Assembly (NCBI GenBank): GCA_003243965.1
Contig: QHBO01000017.1
Span: 62,001-126,000 of the forward strand
DNA: 64,000 nucleotides
Source: Chloroflexota bacterium
Lineage (GTDB): Bacteria > Chloroflexota > Limnocylindria > QHBO01
Direction: 5' to 3'
The notes beneath the pieces are model-generated. The model saw only the letters and a program-made list of their open reading frames with translations, was not told the DNA's origin and made no database searches. The translations under genes were made by a program, and so were the position numbers. Shown here piece after piece: positions 40,877-48,118 of this stretch; positions within the stretch are counted from its first letter, which is position 1; the number at the start of each line of letters is the position of its first letter.

Positions 40877-40966
40877 ACTCCGCACTGAGCTCCGGGTTCG
40901 CGTGGGCCACGTCGGTCCCCGCTCTCCGCGTCAAGCGGAAGTAGCGTGCCGTCGAAGCGGTTGGGC

Positions 40967-42013
40967 CTAGTTCAGCAGACGCTGGATGGCGTCACCGATG
41001 ACCTGCAGCGGGCCGCCTTTGCCGTCTCTGCCACCGCCCGATGCCGCCGCGCGCCGCAGGTCCCGCTCGACCTGGAGGCGCTGCCGATAGAGCACCTCCC
41101 ACTCGTCGTGCGGCACGCTGAGCGATGCGATTCGCTCGTCGACCGGCGAGAAGTCTGCGTCCGCCGTACCGGCGTCGGCGATCTCGCGTAGCGCGTCTTC
41201 CACCTCCTGGGCCTCCTTGGAAGTGGTCAGGTGCGCCGCGGTGAAGGTGATGGTGCTGGCGATGGCGGCGCGGCTGCGTGCCACCGACAGCTTGTCGCCG
41301 CTGATGGCCACATCGGTCGGGTGCACGGTCACCTCCAGCTGCCGGTTCTGGAGAACGAGCAGCTTGTCGGGCACCAGCCGCTTCACACTGCCGCCGCCGA
41401 CCGCCGCCAGCAGCTTGGAAGGGAGTTCCAGCACGACCGGGGCAGCGTGGCGCTCGATCGGCAGACCGGCACGATCGATGGCCGCCTCGACGTCATCGGC
41501 AACCTGATCGTAGCCGCCGGGCTTGACCATCACCGGAATATGCGCGTCCTCCCAGCGCTTGAACAGCGACCGCACCTTCCGCACCGGCGCGACGACGATC
41601 AGGAAGAGCAGCACGAAGGCGAGGACGCCTGCGTACGGATAGCCGCGCAGGATCTGCGCGCCGATGCTCAGGCCCTTCGGCCGGTCCTCCGGCGCGATGA
41701 GGAACAGGCCGGCGACGCCGACCGCAAGCGGCAGGATGATCGCCAGGATCAGCATCGCCGAGCGGATCCACGAGTCGGCGATCCAGCCTGGCTTCGGTAG
41801 CCCCGCGACCAGGACGGTGCCGAGGGCCGGCACGACGACGCCGACCAGAACCGCGACCCAGACCAGTGAGCCGAGCGCCACCGCTGACACCAGCAGCTGC
41901 TTCGACTGCGGCACGCGTCCGAAGACCATGACGCTCGCCCAGCCAAACGCCATGTTCAGGAACTTGCCGACGAAGCGGCCAAGGAATGCGAGAAGCGGGG
42001 CGAGAATCGCCAT
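40967..42013 (-). CDS. Membrane protein of unknown function with soluble C-terminal domain
   Basis: A 348-residue protein. Four hydrophobic spans fill the first 145 residues ('AVALGSLVWVAVLVGVVVPALG', in part; 'AMLILAIILPLAVGVAGLFLI'; 'GVLAFVLLFLIVVAP'). A soluble part follows with 'VRSLFKRWEDAHIPVMVKPGGYDQVADDVEAAI' (in parts) and alternating strands and helices to a charged end. No metal or nucleotide motif is seen. I do not recognise the family. It starts 134 bases from tRNA-Pro and is convergent with the small basic gene. Confidence 0.8.
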   Translation of the reverse strand: MAILAPLLAFLGRFVGKFLNMAFGWASVMVFGRVPQSKQLLVSAVALGSLVWVAVLVGVVVPALGTVLVAGLPKPGWIADSWIRSAMLILAIILPLAVGVAGLFLIAPEDRPKGLSIGAQILRGYPYAGVLAFVLLFLIVVAPVRKVRSLFKRWEDAHIPVMVKPGGYDQVADDVEAAIDRAGLPIERHAAPVVLELPSKLLAAVGGGSVKRLVPDKLLVLQNRQLEVTVHPTDVAISGDKLSVARSRAAIASTITFTAAHLTTSKEAQEVEDALREIADAGTADADFSPVDERIASLSVPHDEWEVLYRQRLQVERDLRRAAASGGGRDGKGGPLQVIGDAIQRLLN

Positions 42014-42147
42014 TCAAGGTCCTCATCTGCCTGCGGCCGCCCCGTGGATGTCTCGACGGCGGGCGCGTTGGCGTCAGCAAGCAACCCGCGTTCCAGCCCA
42101 TGGCGTTCCCGGAGTACCGCGAGGCGCGACCGGTGTGGTCAGATGAG

Positions 42148-42224
42148 TGGTCGGGGCGAAAGGATTCGAACCTTCGACCTCCTGAACCCCATTCAGGTGC
42201 GCTACCAGGCTGCGCTACGCCCCG
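42148..42224 (-). tRNA. tRNA-Pro (anticodon GGG)
   Basis: Minus-strand 77-base cloverleaf: acceptor CGGGGCG/CGCCCCG beginning with the C1 typical of tRNA-Pro, D arm GCGC, anticodon stem CCTGA/TCAGG with loop ATGGGGT, T arm GAAGG-TTCGAAT-CCTTT (G-U pairs), discriminator A, and CCA encoded (42148-42150). It marks the left border of the Rhs-rich accessory zone. Confidence 0.96.
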
Positions 42225-42471
42225 ACCGTATTCGTGCTCAGATCCAGCGCCTAAACCTGAGTTGAGTGACTGCGGCGGTGGTACTCCCCCGGCGGTTGAC
42301 TACTGCGCTGCGACACATCGTGATTCGGTGCCTGACCCGCACTTGCTTCACGAGGCCCACACCATGGCCGAGCCGCGACCCACCCGCAGTTTACGATACG
42401 CGCCGCCGTCGGGCACTTCGCCCGCGATCTACCACGGATCGAGATGGTCGCGACGAAAAGTAGCTGCCGGG

Positions 42472-42615
42472 CTACGGCGCGACCTGAACCTTGATACTGG
42501 TGCTGAGCTCCAACGGAGTCGTCGCACAGTGCTTTCCTCCGGGCGTGAAGGACGCCAGCGCCGTGATCGTCCAGGTTCCCGCCGGAAGGCGTAGCAGCGG
42601 ATCGGTGAAATAAGC
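42472..42615 (-). pseudogene. 3' fragment of an unidentified secreted-type protein
   Basis: This frame ends 'LRLPAGTWTITALASFTPGG' then 'KHCATTPLELSTSIKVQVAP' and stop, a beta-rich end as in surface or lipoprotein domains. Upstream of about 42615 the frame no longer makes sense, and a sigma-factor frame begins instead. It is the tail of a gene whose 5' part was lost. Confidence 0.45.
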
Positions 42616-42851
42616 CCGATAGTACGCGTCAGCCAGGCGTCGAAGCGCCCGGGATCCTGGAGCTGACGGTAGCGCGAGCGAGCCCGCAGGTAGGCGTCCT
42701 GCACCACGTCCTCCGCAGCATCGGCACCGACGAGACCGATGCAGATGCGCAGCACCCGGTCTCGCGCTTGCGCGAAGCGTTGGTCGAAGGCCGCAAGGTC
42801 GGTCGCCGGAATGGGTGACGGCTCGGCCACGACCTCCTCCAGTGTCATCAT
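42616..42851 (-). pseudogene. Truncated ECF sigma-70 factor (region 2 only)
   Basis: From an ATG at 42851 the frame reads 'TDLAAFDQRFAQARDRVLRICIGLVGADAAEDVVQDAYLRA' (in parts) and 'RYRQLQDPGRFDAWLTR', the region 2 of an extracytoplasmic-function sigma factor including the 'A.D.VQ..YLRA' core-binding helix. After 'WLTR' homology stops abruptly near 42620, where the tail of another gene is joined. Region 4 is missing, so it cannot be a working sigma factor. Confidence 0.7.
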
Positions 42852-42970
42852 GGTGACGATAAGACACCGGTCGACGGCATCCCGTTGCATGCCGACCTGA
42901 CACCGGCCAGGCCGGTCTCCTCGTCATGCTGCCGCACGAGCTCGACGCCGATGAGCGCGGTCATCCTCAC
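42848..42970 (-). pseudogene. Possible remnant of an immunity ORF after Rhs tip (c)
   Basis: A 40-codon ORF starts with a GTG that overlaps the proposed stop of tip (c) and ends where the truncated sigma factor begins. It reads 'MTALIGVELVRQHDEETGL' without membrane segments. By position it is the counterpart of the immunity genes after tips (a) and (b), but it is short and runs into unrelated sequence, so it is at most a remnant. Confidence 0.3.
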
Positions 42971-43339
42971 CCCGCGGCGAAGGGGTGACCGCCGACGGTC
43001 GGTGCGGAGGCATCGGCGAAGGCATGGGCGCTGAGGAATGATCGGTTGACGGCCGTTCCACTCGTCAGAGGCGACCGTTGACGCGGTACCTGCCGCAAAC
43101 CCAACTGTCACGCGACCTACTCGGCCGAGCCCACCTGTCGCACCGATGACAAAGCCTGACGCAGCGGAAACGACTGGATCCTTCGCATTGAGGCCTTCGG
43201 TCAGATCCCTGCCCTGGGCAACGTTGCTTGCTACTACACCGACGCCATACGTGACGACCCCGACGACGGCAGCAATCGCGCCGAGGACGCACCACGGGCA
43301 CTGGCCACTCGGATCGGTCAGCAGCCCGGGGTTGTTCCG
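42967..43339 (-). pseudogene. Orphan Rhs C-terminal tip (c), frameshifted
   Basis: The sequence enters Rhs homology at 'NNPGLLTDPSGQCPWC' (43336 downwards), nearly identical to the junction of the Rhs gene 1 kb away, but has no YD-repeat body. A Gly/Ala/Val-rich hydrophobic tip follows ('VLGAIAAVVGVVTYGVGVVA', 'AASGFVIGATGGLGRVGRV') to 'ASDEWNG' near 43030. A one-base shift is then needed to reach 'SAHAFADASAPTVGGHPFAAG' and a TGA at 42967, which overlaps a GTG (GTGA), as at the two other tips. I take it as a displaced, probably inactive toxin cassette. Confidence 0.6.
43308..43338. repeat. Rhs junction repeat, copy at tip (c)
   Basis: A 31-bp stretch identical to 44385-44415. It encodes the 'NNPGLLTDPSG' end of the Rhs core on the minus strand. 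Identity is limited to this junction and a few flanking bases, fitting recombination at the core boundary. Confidence 0.85.
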
Positions 43340-43520
43340 CGAGTGAGACTCCAGCCCTCGATCAGCCGGTTCCGGCCATCCCGCCCCTGCCGGCGCGCCG
43401 ATCAAGGGCTGCCATCTGCATCGTCACGCGGGTCGATGCCCCGTCTTGGCGCCAACCCACCCGGTACCCACGGCTCATCGGTGGATTCGGGCTAAAGCCG
43501 ACCACCGCGCCGGCTGCGGG

Positions 43521-43901
43521 TCACTTCCGCAAAGCGCGAGAAGCAATGGCCAGAACCAGATACCCAACCACGCACACGGCCGAACCACCGAAGAGGACCG
43601 CTGCCTCCAGCGCGACCGCCGTCCTGCCGGTCACCAGACCGACGAGCGCCGCCAGACCTACGAGGAGCAGCAGCCCAGACCAAGATTCCAGCAGCAGGGC
43701 CGCGGCGTTGAGCTCGCCATGGCCCCTCCGCAACACGGCTTTGATCAACGAGGGTGCTGCGTGCCATACCTCCAGTGTGGTGAGCTGCGCGAAGATATCG
43801 TGCGCCGCCCGGGCACCAAGGAAAAGGCTCAGGCCCGCCACGATCGAGACCCATGTGAGGTAGGTAGCGTCCGCTGCTAAGGGCGAGCCGATGTCGTTCA
43901 C
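43521..43901 (-). CDS. Small multi-span membrane protein, candidate immunity protein for Rhs tip (b)
   Basis: A 126-residue protein with three to four membrane spans ('WVSIVAGLSLFLGARAAHDI', 'ALLLESWSGLLLLVGLAALVGL' in parts, 'AAVLFGGSAVCVVGYLVLAI'). The GTG at 43901 overlaps the TGA of the Rhs gene (GTGA), so it is made with the toxin. Immunity genes follow rhs tips directly in characterised systems, and a membrane immunity protein fits a membrane-acting tip, which the hydrophobic tip (b) suggests. No family is recognised. The role is inferred from position only. Confidence 0.65.
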   Translation of the reverse strand: MNDIGSPLAADATYLTWVSIVAGLSLFLGARAAHDIFAQLTTLEVWHAAPSLIKAVLRRGHGELNAAALLLESWSGLLLLVGLAALVGLVTGRTAVALEAAVLFGGSAVCVVGYLVLAIASRALRK

Positions 43902-45184
43902 TTACCCTGGTCGCCAAATGCTGTTGCGCCGAGCGCCCGTTGCACAACCGATACGGCGCCGCTGGCGGCGAGCGATCGCGCGAAGGAGCCCGTGAATGGG
44001 CGGTCGCGGAACGCGCCGAACGTCTCGCTAGCAATCGTCCGCCACGTCCACGCCTGCCATGCCGCAGCCTTGTAGGGCATCCAGGAGAGAGGCGCCACGG
44101 CCGCACCCACGAAACCGCTCGCCACGAAGCCAACGGCTGTCTTCTCACCGGGTGAGAGTCCGTATTGAACGACGGCCGCTGTGGCGCTGGCCACTCCACA
44201 GACGGCGAGCAGCGTGGCCACGCAGGCCGCGCCGGCCGCTGCACCGGTAGCAAACGCGATTCCAGCTTGACCCAGGTCCAGGCCTGGACCGCCAGGAGCG
44301 AGAGCCGAAGCAGCGTACCCGACAGTGCCCGCGACGCCGCCAACTATCGCGCCCACCACGACAGCGCACCACGGGCATCGTCCGCTCGGATCGGTCAGCA
44401 GCCCGGGGTTGTTCCCCGCATACACGTAGCTCGCCACATACGGGTCGCCGATCGCGGCCGCCACCGGATCGGTGCTCAGGAACCGTCCGGTGCCCGGGTC
44501 GTACTGCCGGGCCCGCAGGTGGTAGAGGCCGGTGGTCGCATCCCGGTACTGGCCGGTGAAGGCGAACGGGTCGGCCGGCACACCGGCCATCGATCCCGCA
44601 CTGCGCAGCGCGCCGTAGGGTGCGTACTCGCTCCAGGCCAGCGACACGCCCGACGAGCTGGTGCGGTCGGTGACCGAGCCCAGGGCATCGGCGTGCTGGT
44701 AGGCGATCCCGCCGGCGGCGTCGACCACGCTGATCCGGCCCAGGCCATAGATCGCGTCGCGCAGCAGCTTGCCCGTCCCGTCGCGCATGACCGCCACCTC
44801 GGGCAGGGCGAAGCTGCGATCGACCAGGAAGTTGGTGGTCGCCGCACCCGAGCCGGTGGCCGCCGACCGGCGGATGCCGTCGCCCGACCAGGTGTAGGTC
44901 TCGGTCGTCGAGCCGACGGTGGCCGACACCATCCGGTCGGCCAGGTCGTAGGCGTAGGTCGTCGAACCGGCGGACAGCTGGTTGCCGTTGGGGTCGTAGG
45001 TGTAGGTCGTGGCGCCCGGACCGGAGCTCGAGGTCAGCCGGTCGGCGGGGTCGTAGGTGGAGGTGGTGGTGCCCAGGTAGGTGGTCATCGATGTCCGGTT
45101 GCCGACCGGATCATAGGCGAAGGAGGTCAAGGTGTCGGCCGGGTCGGGGCTGACAGTCGGGATTTCGCATGGCGCCGACCGCAT
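43898..45184 (-). CDS. Rhs/YD-repeat protein lacking its N-terminal part, with variable C-terminal tip (b)
   Basis: A 428-residue product from an ATG at 45184. Residues 15-250 are the end of an Rhs core: YD repeats ('FAYDPVGNRTSM', 'STYDPADRLTSSSGPG', 'YTYDPNGNQLSAG', 'YAYDLADRM'), then the core-end signature 'GLYHLRARQYDPGTGRFLSTDPV' (in parts) and 'YVYAGNNPGLLTDPSG'. The following 180 residues are a variable tip, Gly/Ala-rich and hydrophobic with 'SPGEKTAVGFVASGFVG'. Full Rhs proteins are three to six times longer, and the N-terminus and any secretion signal are missing; homology starts near 45165. It is thus an orphan core-end plus tip. The overlapping next gene is the candidate immunity gene. 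Confidence 0.8.
   Translation of the reverse strand: MRSAPCEIPTVSPDPADTLTSFAYDPVGNRTSMTTYLGTTTSTYDPADRLTSSSGPGATTYTYDPNGNQLSAGSTTYAYDLADRMVSATVGSTTETYTWSGDGIRRSAATGSGAATTNFLVDRSFALPEVAVMRDGTGKLLRDAIYGLGRISVVDAAGGIAYQHADALGSVTDRTSSSGVSLAWSEYAPYGALRSAGSMAGVPADPFAFTGQYRDATTGLYHLRARQYDPGTGRFLSTDPVAAAIGDPYVASYVYAGNNPGLLTDPSGRCPWCAVVVGAIVGGVAGTVGYAASALAPGGPGLDLGQAGIAFATGAAAGAACVATLLAVCGVASATAAVVQYGLSPGEKTAVGFVASGFVGAAVAPLSWMPYKAAAWQAWTWRTIASETFGAFRDRPFTGSFARSLAASGAVSVVQRALGATAFGDQGK
44385..44415. repeat. Rhs junction repeat, copy at tip (b)
   Basis: A 31-bp stretch identical to 43308-43338, encoding the core-tip boundary of the Rhs gene. About 13 bp of the same sequence also recur at tip (a) (45898-45910). 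These short identities would allow tip exchange by homologous recombination. Confidence 0.85.
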
Positions 45185-45193
45185 GCCAAAGGT

Positions 45194-45445
45194 TTAGGAT
45201 CCGTCACGCCGGTTTTTCCACGCCGTTCGGGCTGTCAAAATCAGGATGATGACGCCAATGGTCGCTGTCGCAAGTCCCACGAGGGGCCAGAAGAGCGACG
45301 CGGCACGGAAGTCACCCGGCGGGTATGCGTGGGGGGTGAGCGCCTGGTACAGGCCGACAATAGTGAATCCCACGCCCACCCAGAATCCAACCAAGGTCCT
45401 GAGAGGCCCAGACAGGCGCTGCCGATCCTTGTTCGTCATAGTCAC
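45194..45445 (-). CDS. Small two-span membrane protein, candidate immunity protein for Rhs tip (a)
   Basis: An 83-residue protein with two membrane spans ('LVGFWVGVGFTIVGLYQAL' and 'FWPLVGLATATIGVIILIL') and basic ends. The GTG at 45445 overlaps the stop of the tip (a) frame (GTGA); an ATG two codons in is also possible. It repeats the layout of the gene after tip (b) although the two proteins are not similar, as expected when toxin/immunity pairs are exchanged as cassettes. Ten bases after its stop the next Rhs fragment starts. Function inferred from position. Confidence 0.6.
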   Translation of the reverse strand: MTMTNKDRQRLSGPLRTLVGFWVGVGFTIVGLYQALTPHAYPPGDFRAASLFWPLVGLATATIGVIILILTARTAWKNRRDGS

Positions 45446-45950
45446 TTTCCTGCCTGGACCGGGTTCGGTGCCTCGAATGCAGCCTGAGGACTACCACAAC
45501 TAGTATCCTCCGGCCCCGAGATTTTCGCCGTGCCCGTCTGGGTTACCCCACCCGACGCGCTGAGTCCCCCTCCGACAACTACGGCGCCCTCAACGCCATT
45601 CACCGGTTGACCGCAATGGCCTGCTTCCCCGAACACGGAACCCTGCAAACCGATACCAAGCCCCCCCCCGAGCCTGACGCTGCGACGAATGGCCCTTGGA
45701 GATCTGACAGATCGCTGCCGTTGCTGATCTGTCCGCCAGCACCAGCGAAGGCCGATAGACCCACGCCGGCTCCCGCCCCGGACTCCCTGTGACGCCCGCC
45801 TGACCCGAACTCGTAATGGTCGCGCACAATGTGAATGAGAACCCAAATGGGCCAATGGAGATACCGCCTATTACGCACCCTCCGCCCGTCCACCGCCCGC
45901 TCGGATCGGTGTACCGCAGCGGTCCATTGTTGGCGCAAGCGCCCAGATCG
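45442..45950 (-). pseudogene. Orphan Rhs C-terminal tip (a), Gly-rich, interrupted by two frame changes
   Basis: The Rhs junction reads 'ANNGPLRYTDPSGRW' (near 45934-45890). A Gly-rich tip continues 'GGISIGPFGFSFTLCATITSS', shifts frame in a G-run near 45776-45780 to 'AGAGVGLSAFAGAGGQISNGSD', and shifts again exactly at a nine-G run (45661-45669) to 'LGIGLQGSVFGEAGHCGQPV', ending 'AFEAPNPVQAGK'. Joined, the three pieces form one smooth domain of about 150 residues, so the gene was intact recently, is switched by the G-runs, or contains sequencing errors. The stop overlaps the candidate immunity gene by GTGA. Confidence 0.65.
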
Positions 45951-46216
45951 GCCCGGTGATTCGGCTACGCGGCTGTTGCGTACTACGACTGAGAGTGCCG
46001 CGCATGGAGGGACTCAGCTGTGACCAGCGCCGCGGGAGACAGATCAACGTCGTCGGAGCCTCAGGGTTCGACGAGGTTAGGAAGCAAACCAGAGTATTGC
46101 GGGGGGTTCCGACCACGCGCGGATGGTCGAAACCGACGATTCCGTGGGCTGCGCCTCCTCAGCCAGCATCAGCCCGGTCGGCCTATTGAGCCGGCTCGTC
46201 CTTGTATGGAGGCGGC

Positions 46217-47548
46217 ATGGTGCGAGGGGCGATAACCCGGCTGTTGCGACGCCGCCCCGGCGCGGGTCGTGGGCGGATGGACCGCAGGCTGACGACCCTG
46301 GCGCTGGTGCTCGCGGTGTCGGGGCTTTCGCTCGCTACCGGCTCGGTGGCCCACGCCGCGGAGCGACCGATGAAAGTGGCGCTGATCGTGGGACCGGTGG
46401 GCGAGCAGCTGACGCCGGTCTACATCGGGTTCGCGCAGGAGGCGGCGAAGGCCGCCGTCGCCCAGGGCGCGACGGTCGCCCGCGCCTACTCACCGCAGGC
46501 GACGCCCGACAAGGTGCTGGCGGCGGTCCGCGATGCCGACATCGTCGTCTACCTCGGTCACGGCGTCGGTTTTCCGAATCCCTATTCTGCCCTGCCGCTT
46601 CCGGATCGGACCAACGGCTGGGGTCTGCAGGGACCCAAGGCGCGCGGGACGAACGAGGATTCCTGGCGCGACGGGACGCTGGCCTACTTCGGCGAGGAAT
46701 GGATCGTGGCCCATGCGCGGCCAGCGCCCGGCTTCGTGATGATCTACTCGAATGCCTGCTACGCACCGGGTGCGGGAGAGGGTGGCTACGCCCAGGCGTC
46801 GCCCGAGGAAGCTGCGGCGCGGGTTGCGAATTATGCACGGCCGGCATTCGCACTCGGCGCGTCGGCCTATTTCGCGACCGACTTCAGCGCCGGCGCGGCG
46901 CAGCTGGTGGGGTCGATGCTGCGCGATCCGTCGCGCAGCTATGGGCAGATCTTTGCCAGCGATCCCCGCTTCGTGCCCGCCGCCCTGCAGCGGCACCCTC
47001 TGGCTGGCGCGGCGGGACGGGAGGTGTGGCTGCATCGATCGCCCTACCTGAATGGCATCACCGACTACTGGTATGCCTTCGCCGGCAACCCTGCGCTCGC
47101 CCCGCGCGCGGGCCGGACCAGCTCGGCCAGTCAACCGGTCAGCACGCCAGCGGGCCCCCCGGCGAACGAGGTGGTCGGCATCGCGAGTCACTATTCCTTC
47201 ACTCGGGGATTCGAGGAGCGCGCAACGGTGGGGCTTCCTGACGCGCTTGGGGGTCGCGCCACGCTGTCCGTCAACGGTTGGGTCGTCGTCTGCGCTGACC
47301 GCTGCGCACGCATCCCGGTCGTGGACTCGTGTCCCTGCTACTGGGGAACGCCCGGCCAGCGCGTCGTCAACCTGTCTGTGACGGCGTGGAGCCTGGTGTC
47401 GAGCGCGCCCCTCGAAAAGGGGCTGATCCGCGTGACTCTCTACCTGAACGGCAGCTACCCGGCTGAAGCACTGCGGCAGCCGGCTCCGACGCGGCTGCAC
47501 GAAACCGGTCCGCTCCGTGTGGGATCCCTCGCCCCACGTACCCGGTAA
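46217..47548 (+). CDS. Secreted protein with caspase-like (clan CD) domain and RlpA-like barrel
   Basis: A 443-residue exported protein. The ATG at 46217 follows GGAGG; an ATG at 46277 would give a shorter signal peptide. After the signal ('LTTLALVLAVSGLSLATGSV') comes a Rossmann-like domain (50-290). Its 'VVYLGHGVG' (His115) and 'VMIYSNACYAPG' (Cys181) follow successive hydrophobic strands, as in the His/Cys dyad of caspase, gingipain and CHAT proteases. A Ser/Pro linker leads to a C-terminal domain (318-411: 'GIASHYSF', 'VVDSCPCYWG', 'VNLSVTAWSLV', 'GLIRVTLYL') resembling the RlpA double-psi barrel that acts on peptidoglycan. Both calls rest on motif pattern only. It is transcribed away from the Rhs array. 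Confidence 0.6.
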   Translation: MVRGAITRLLRRRPGAGRGRMDRRLTTLALVLAVSGLSLATGSVAHAAERPMKVALIVGPVGEQLTPVYIGFAQEAAKAAVAQGATVARAYSPQATPDKVLAAVRDADIVVYLGHGVGFPNPYSALPLPDRTNGWGLQGPKARGTNEDSWRDGTLAYFGEEWIVAHARPAPGFVMIYSNACYAPGAGEGGYAQASPEEAAARVANYARPAFALGASAYFATDFSAGAAQLVGSMLRDPSRSYGQIFASDPRFVPAALQRHPLAGAAGREVWLHRSPYLNGITDYWYAFAGNPALAPRAGRTSSASQPVSTPAGPPANEVVGIASHYSFTRGFEERATVGLPDALGGRATLSVNGWVVVCADRCARIPVVDSCPCYWGTPGQRVVNLSVTAWSLVSSAPLEKGLIRVTLYLNGSYPAEALRQPAPTRLHETGPLRVGSLAPRTR

Positions 47549-47552
47549 TGCG

Positions 47553-47629
47553 AACCTCGCCCCGGCGACCTGCCCAGGGACGGCACCAGCTACGAAGTCG
47601 CCATCACCGTCGCGATCCTCGCCGGCTGA
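47553..47629 (+). pseudogene. Scrap of a ComM/YifB-like Mg-chelatase family gene
   Basis: 'NLAPA' in one frame is followed, after a one-base shift, by 'DLPRDGTSYEVAITVAILAG' and a stop. This equals the 'NLAPADLPKDGTS.D..IA..ILA' strand of the ComM/YifB N-terminal domain. Only about 77 bp remain. It starts at the end of the caspase-like gene. Confidence 0.5.
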
Positions 47630-48118
47630 ACGAGCCTGACGGCACAGCGGGGATTGTCCGACAGACGCGCAACGGCCATTCAGGCGAGACGGGAGCACAC
47701 ACCCTAAATCGGCGTCCTCCGCTCGTCGTGACCGGGTGTACCGCGCGTGAACCTACACCGCTCCGACGGGGTTACCGCCCGACTTGAGTGCTGTGCTACC
47801 GAGCCTCCTGAGCACGACCCCACCGAGGCGACTTCACCGATTCAGAATGTGAATTTCCTTCCGGCTGGAACGCCGCTATCACGCTCACCACCACAGCGTC
47901 GTTGTTACCGCGCCCTCCGGTGTAGGGCCCTTCTCGTTGTGGTGCTGCCGCTGCGACTCGAGAGGCTTCGCGATGCCTATGCGGCCGCCGACAACATACG
48001 CCGCCAAGTCGACATTCACCGCGCGAGCGCTTTAGCTTTGCTCATTGCTGCGGGTGTGTTTGCGGGCGCGATGTGATGTAAGGATGGAACCAATGCCCTC
48101 CGAGAGCGGTAAATAGTC
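47630..48118. other. Intergenic region, no convincing gene
   Basis: About 490 bp with lower GC than the surroundings. A 109-codon frame (47747-48076) crosses it and ends 'HRASALALLIAAGVFAGAM', but codon use and composition are unlike genes here and there is no ribosome-binding site. I see no RNA gene. It is probably decayed accessory DNA plus the promoter of the next gene. Confidence 0.45.

Noticed and set aside
42148-42224. tRNA-Pro as the attachment site of an integrated island carrying the Rhs array
   Set aside because: The array lies upstream of the tRNA 5' end, no second copy of the tRNA 3' end was seen, and there is no integrase in the window.
42848-42970. Reading the 40-codon ORF after tip (c) as a working immunity gene
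   Set aside because: The GTGA overlap is suggestive, but the ORF is too short, has no membrane span and merges into the sigma-factor remnant; kept only as a remnant.
47747-48076. 109-codon open frame between the ComM scrap and the lipoprotein gene
   Set aside because: No ribosome-binding site, codon use unlike neighbours, no recognisable domain.
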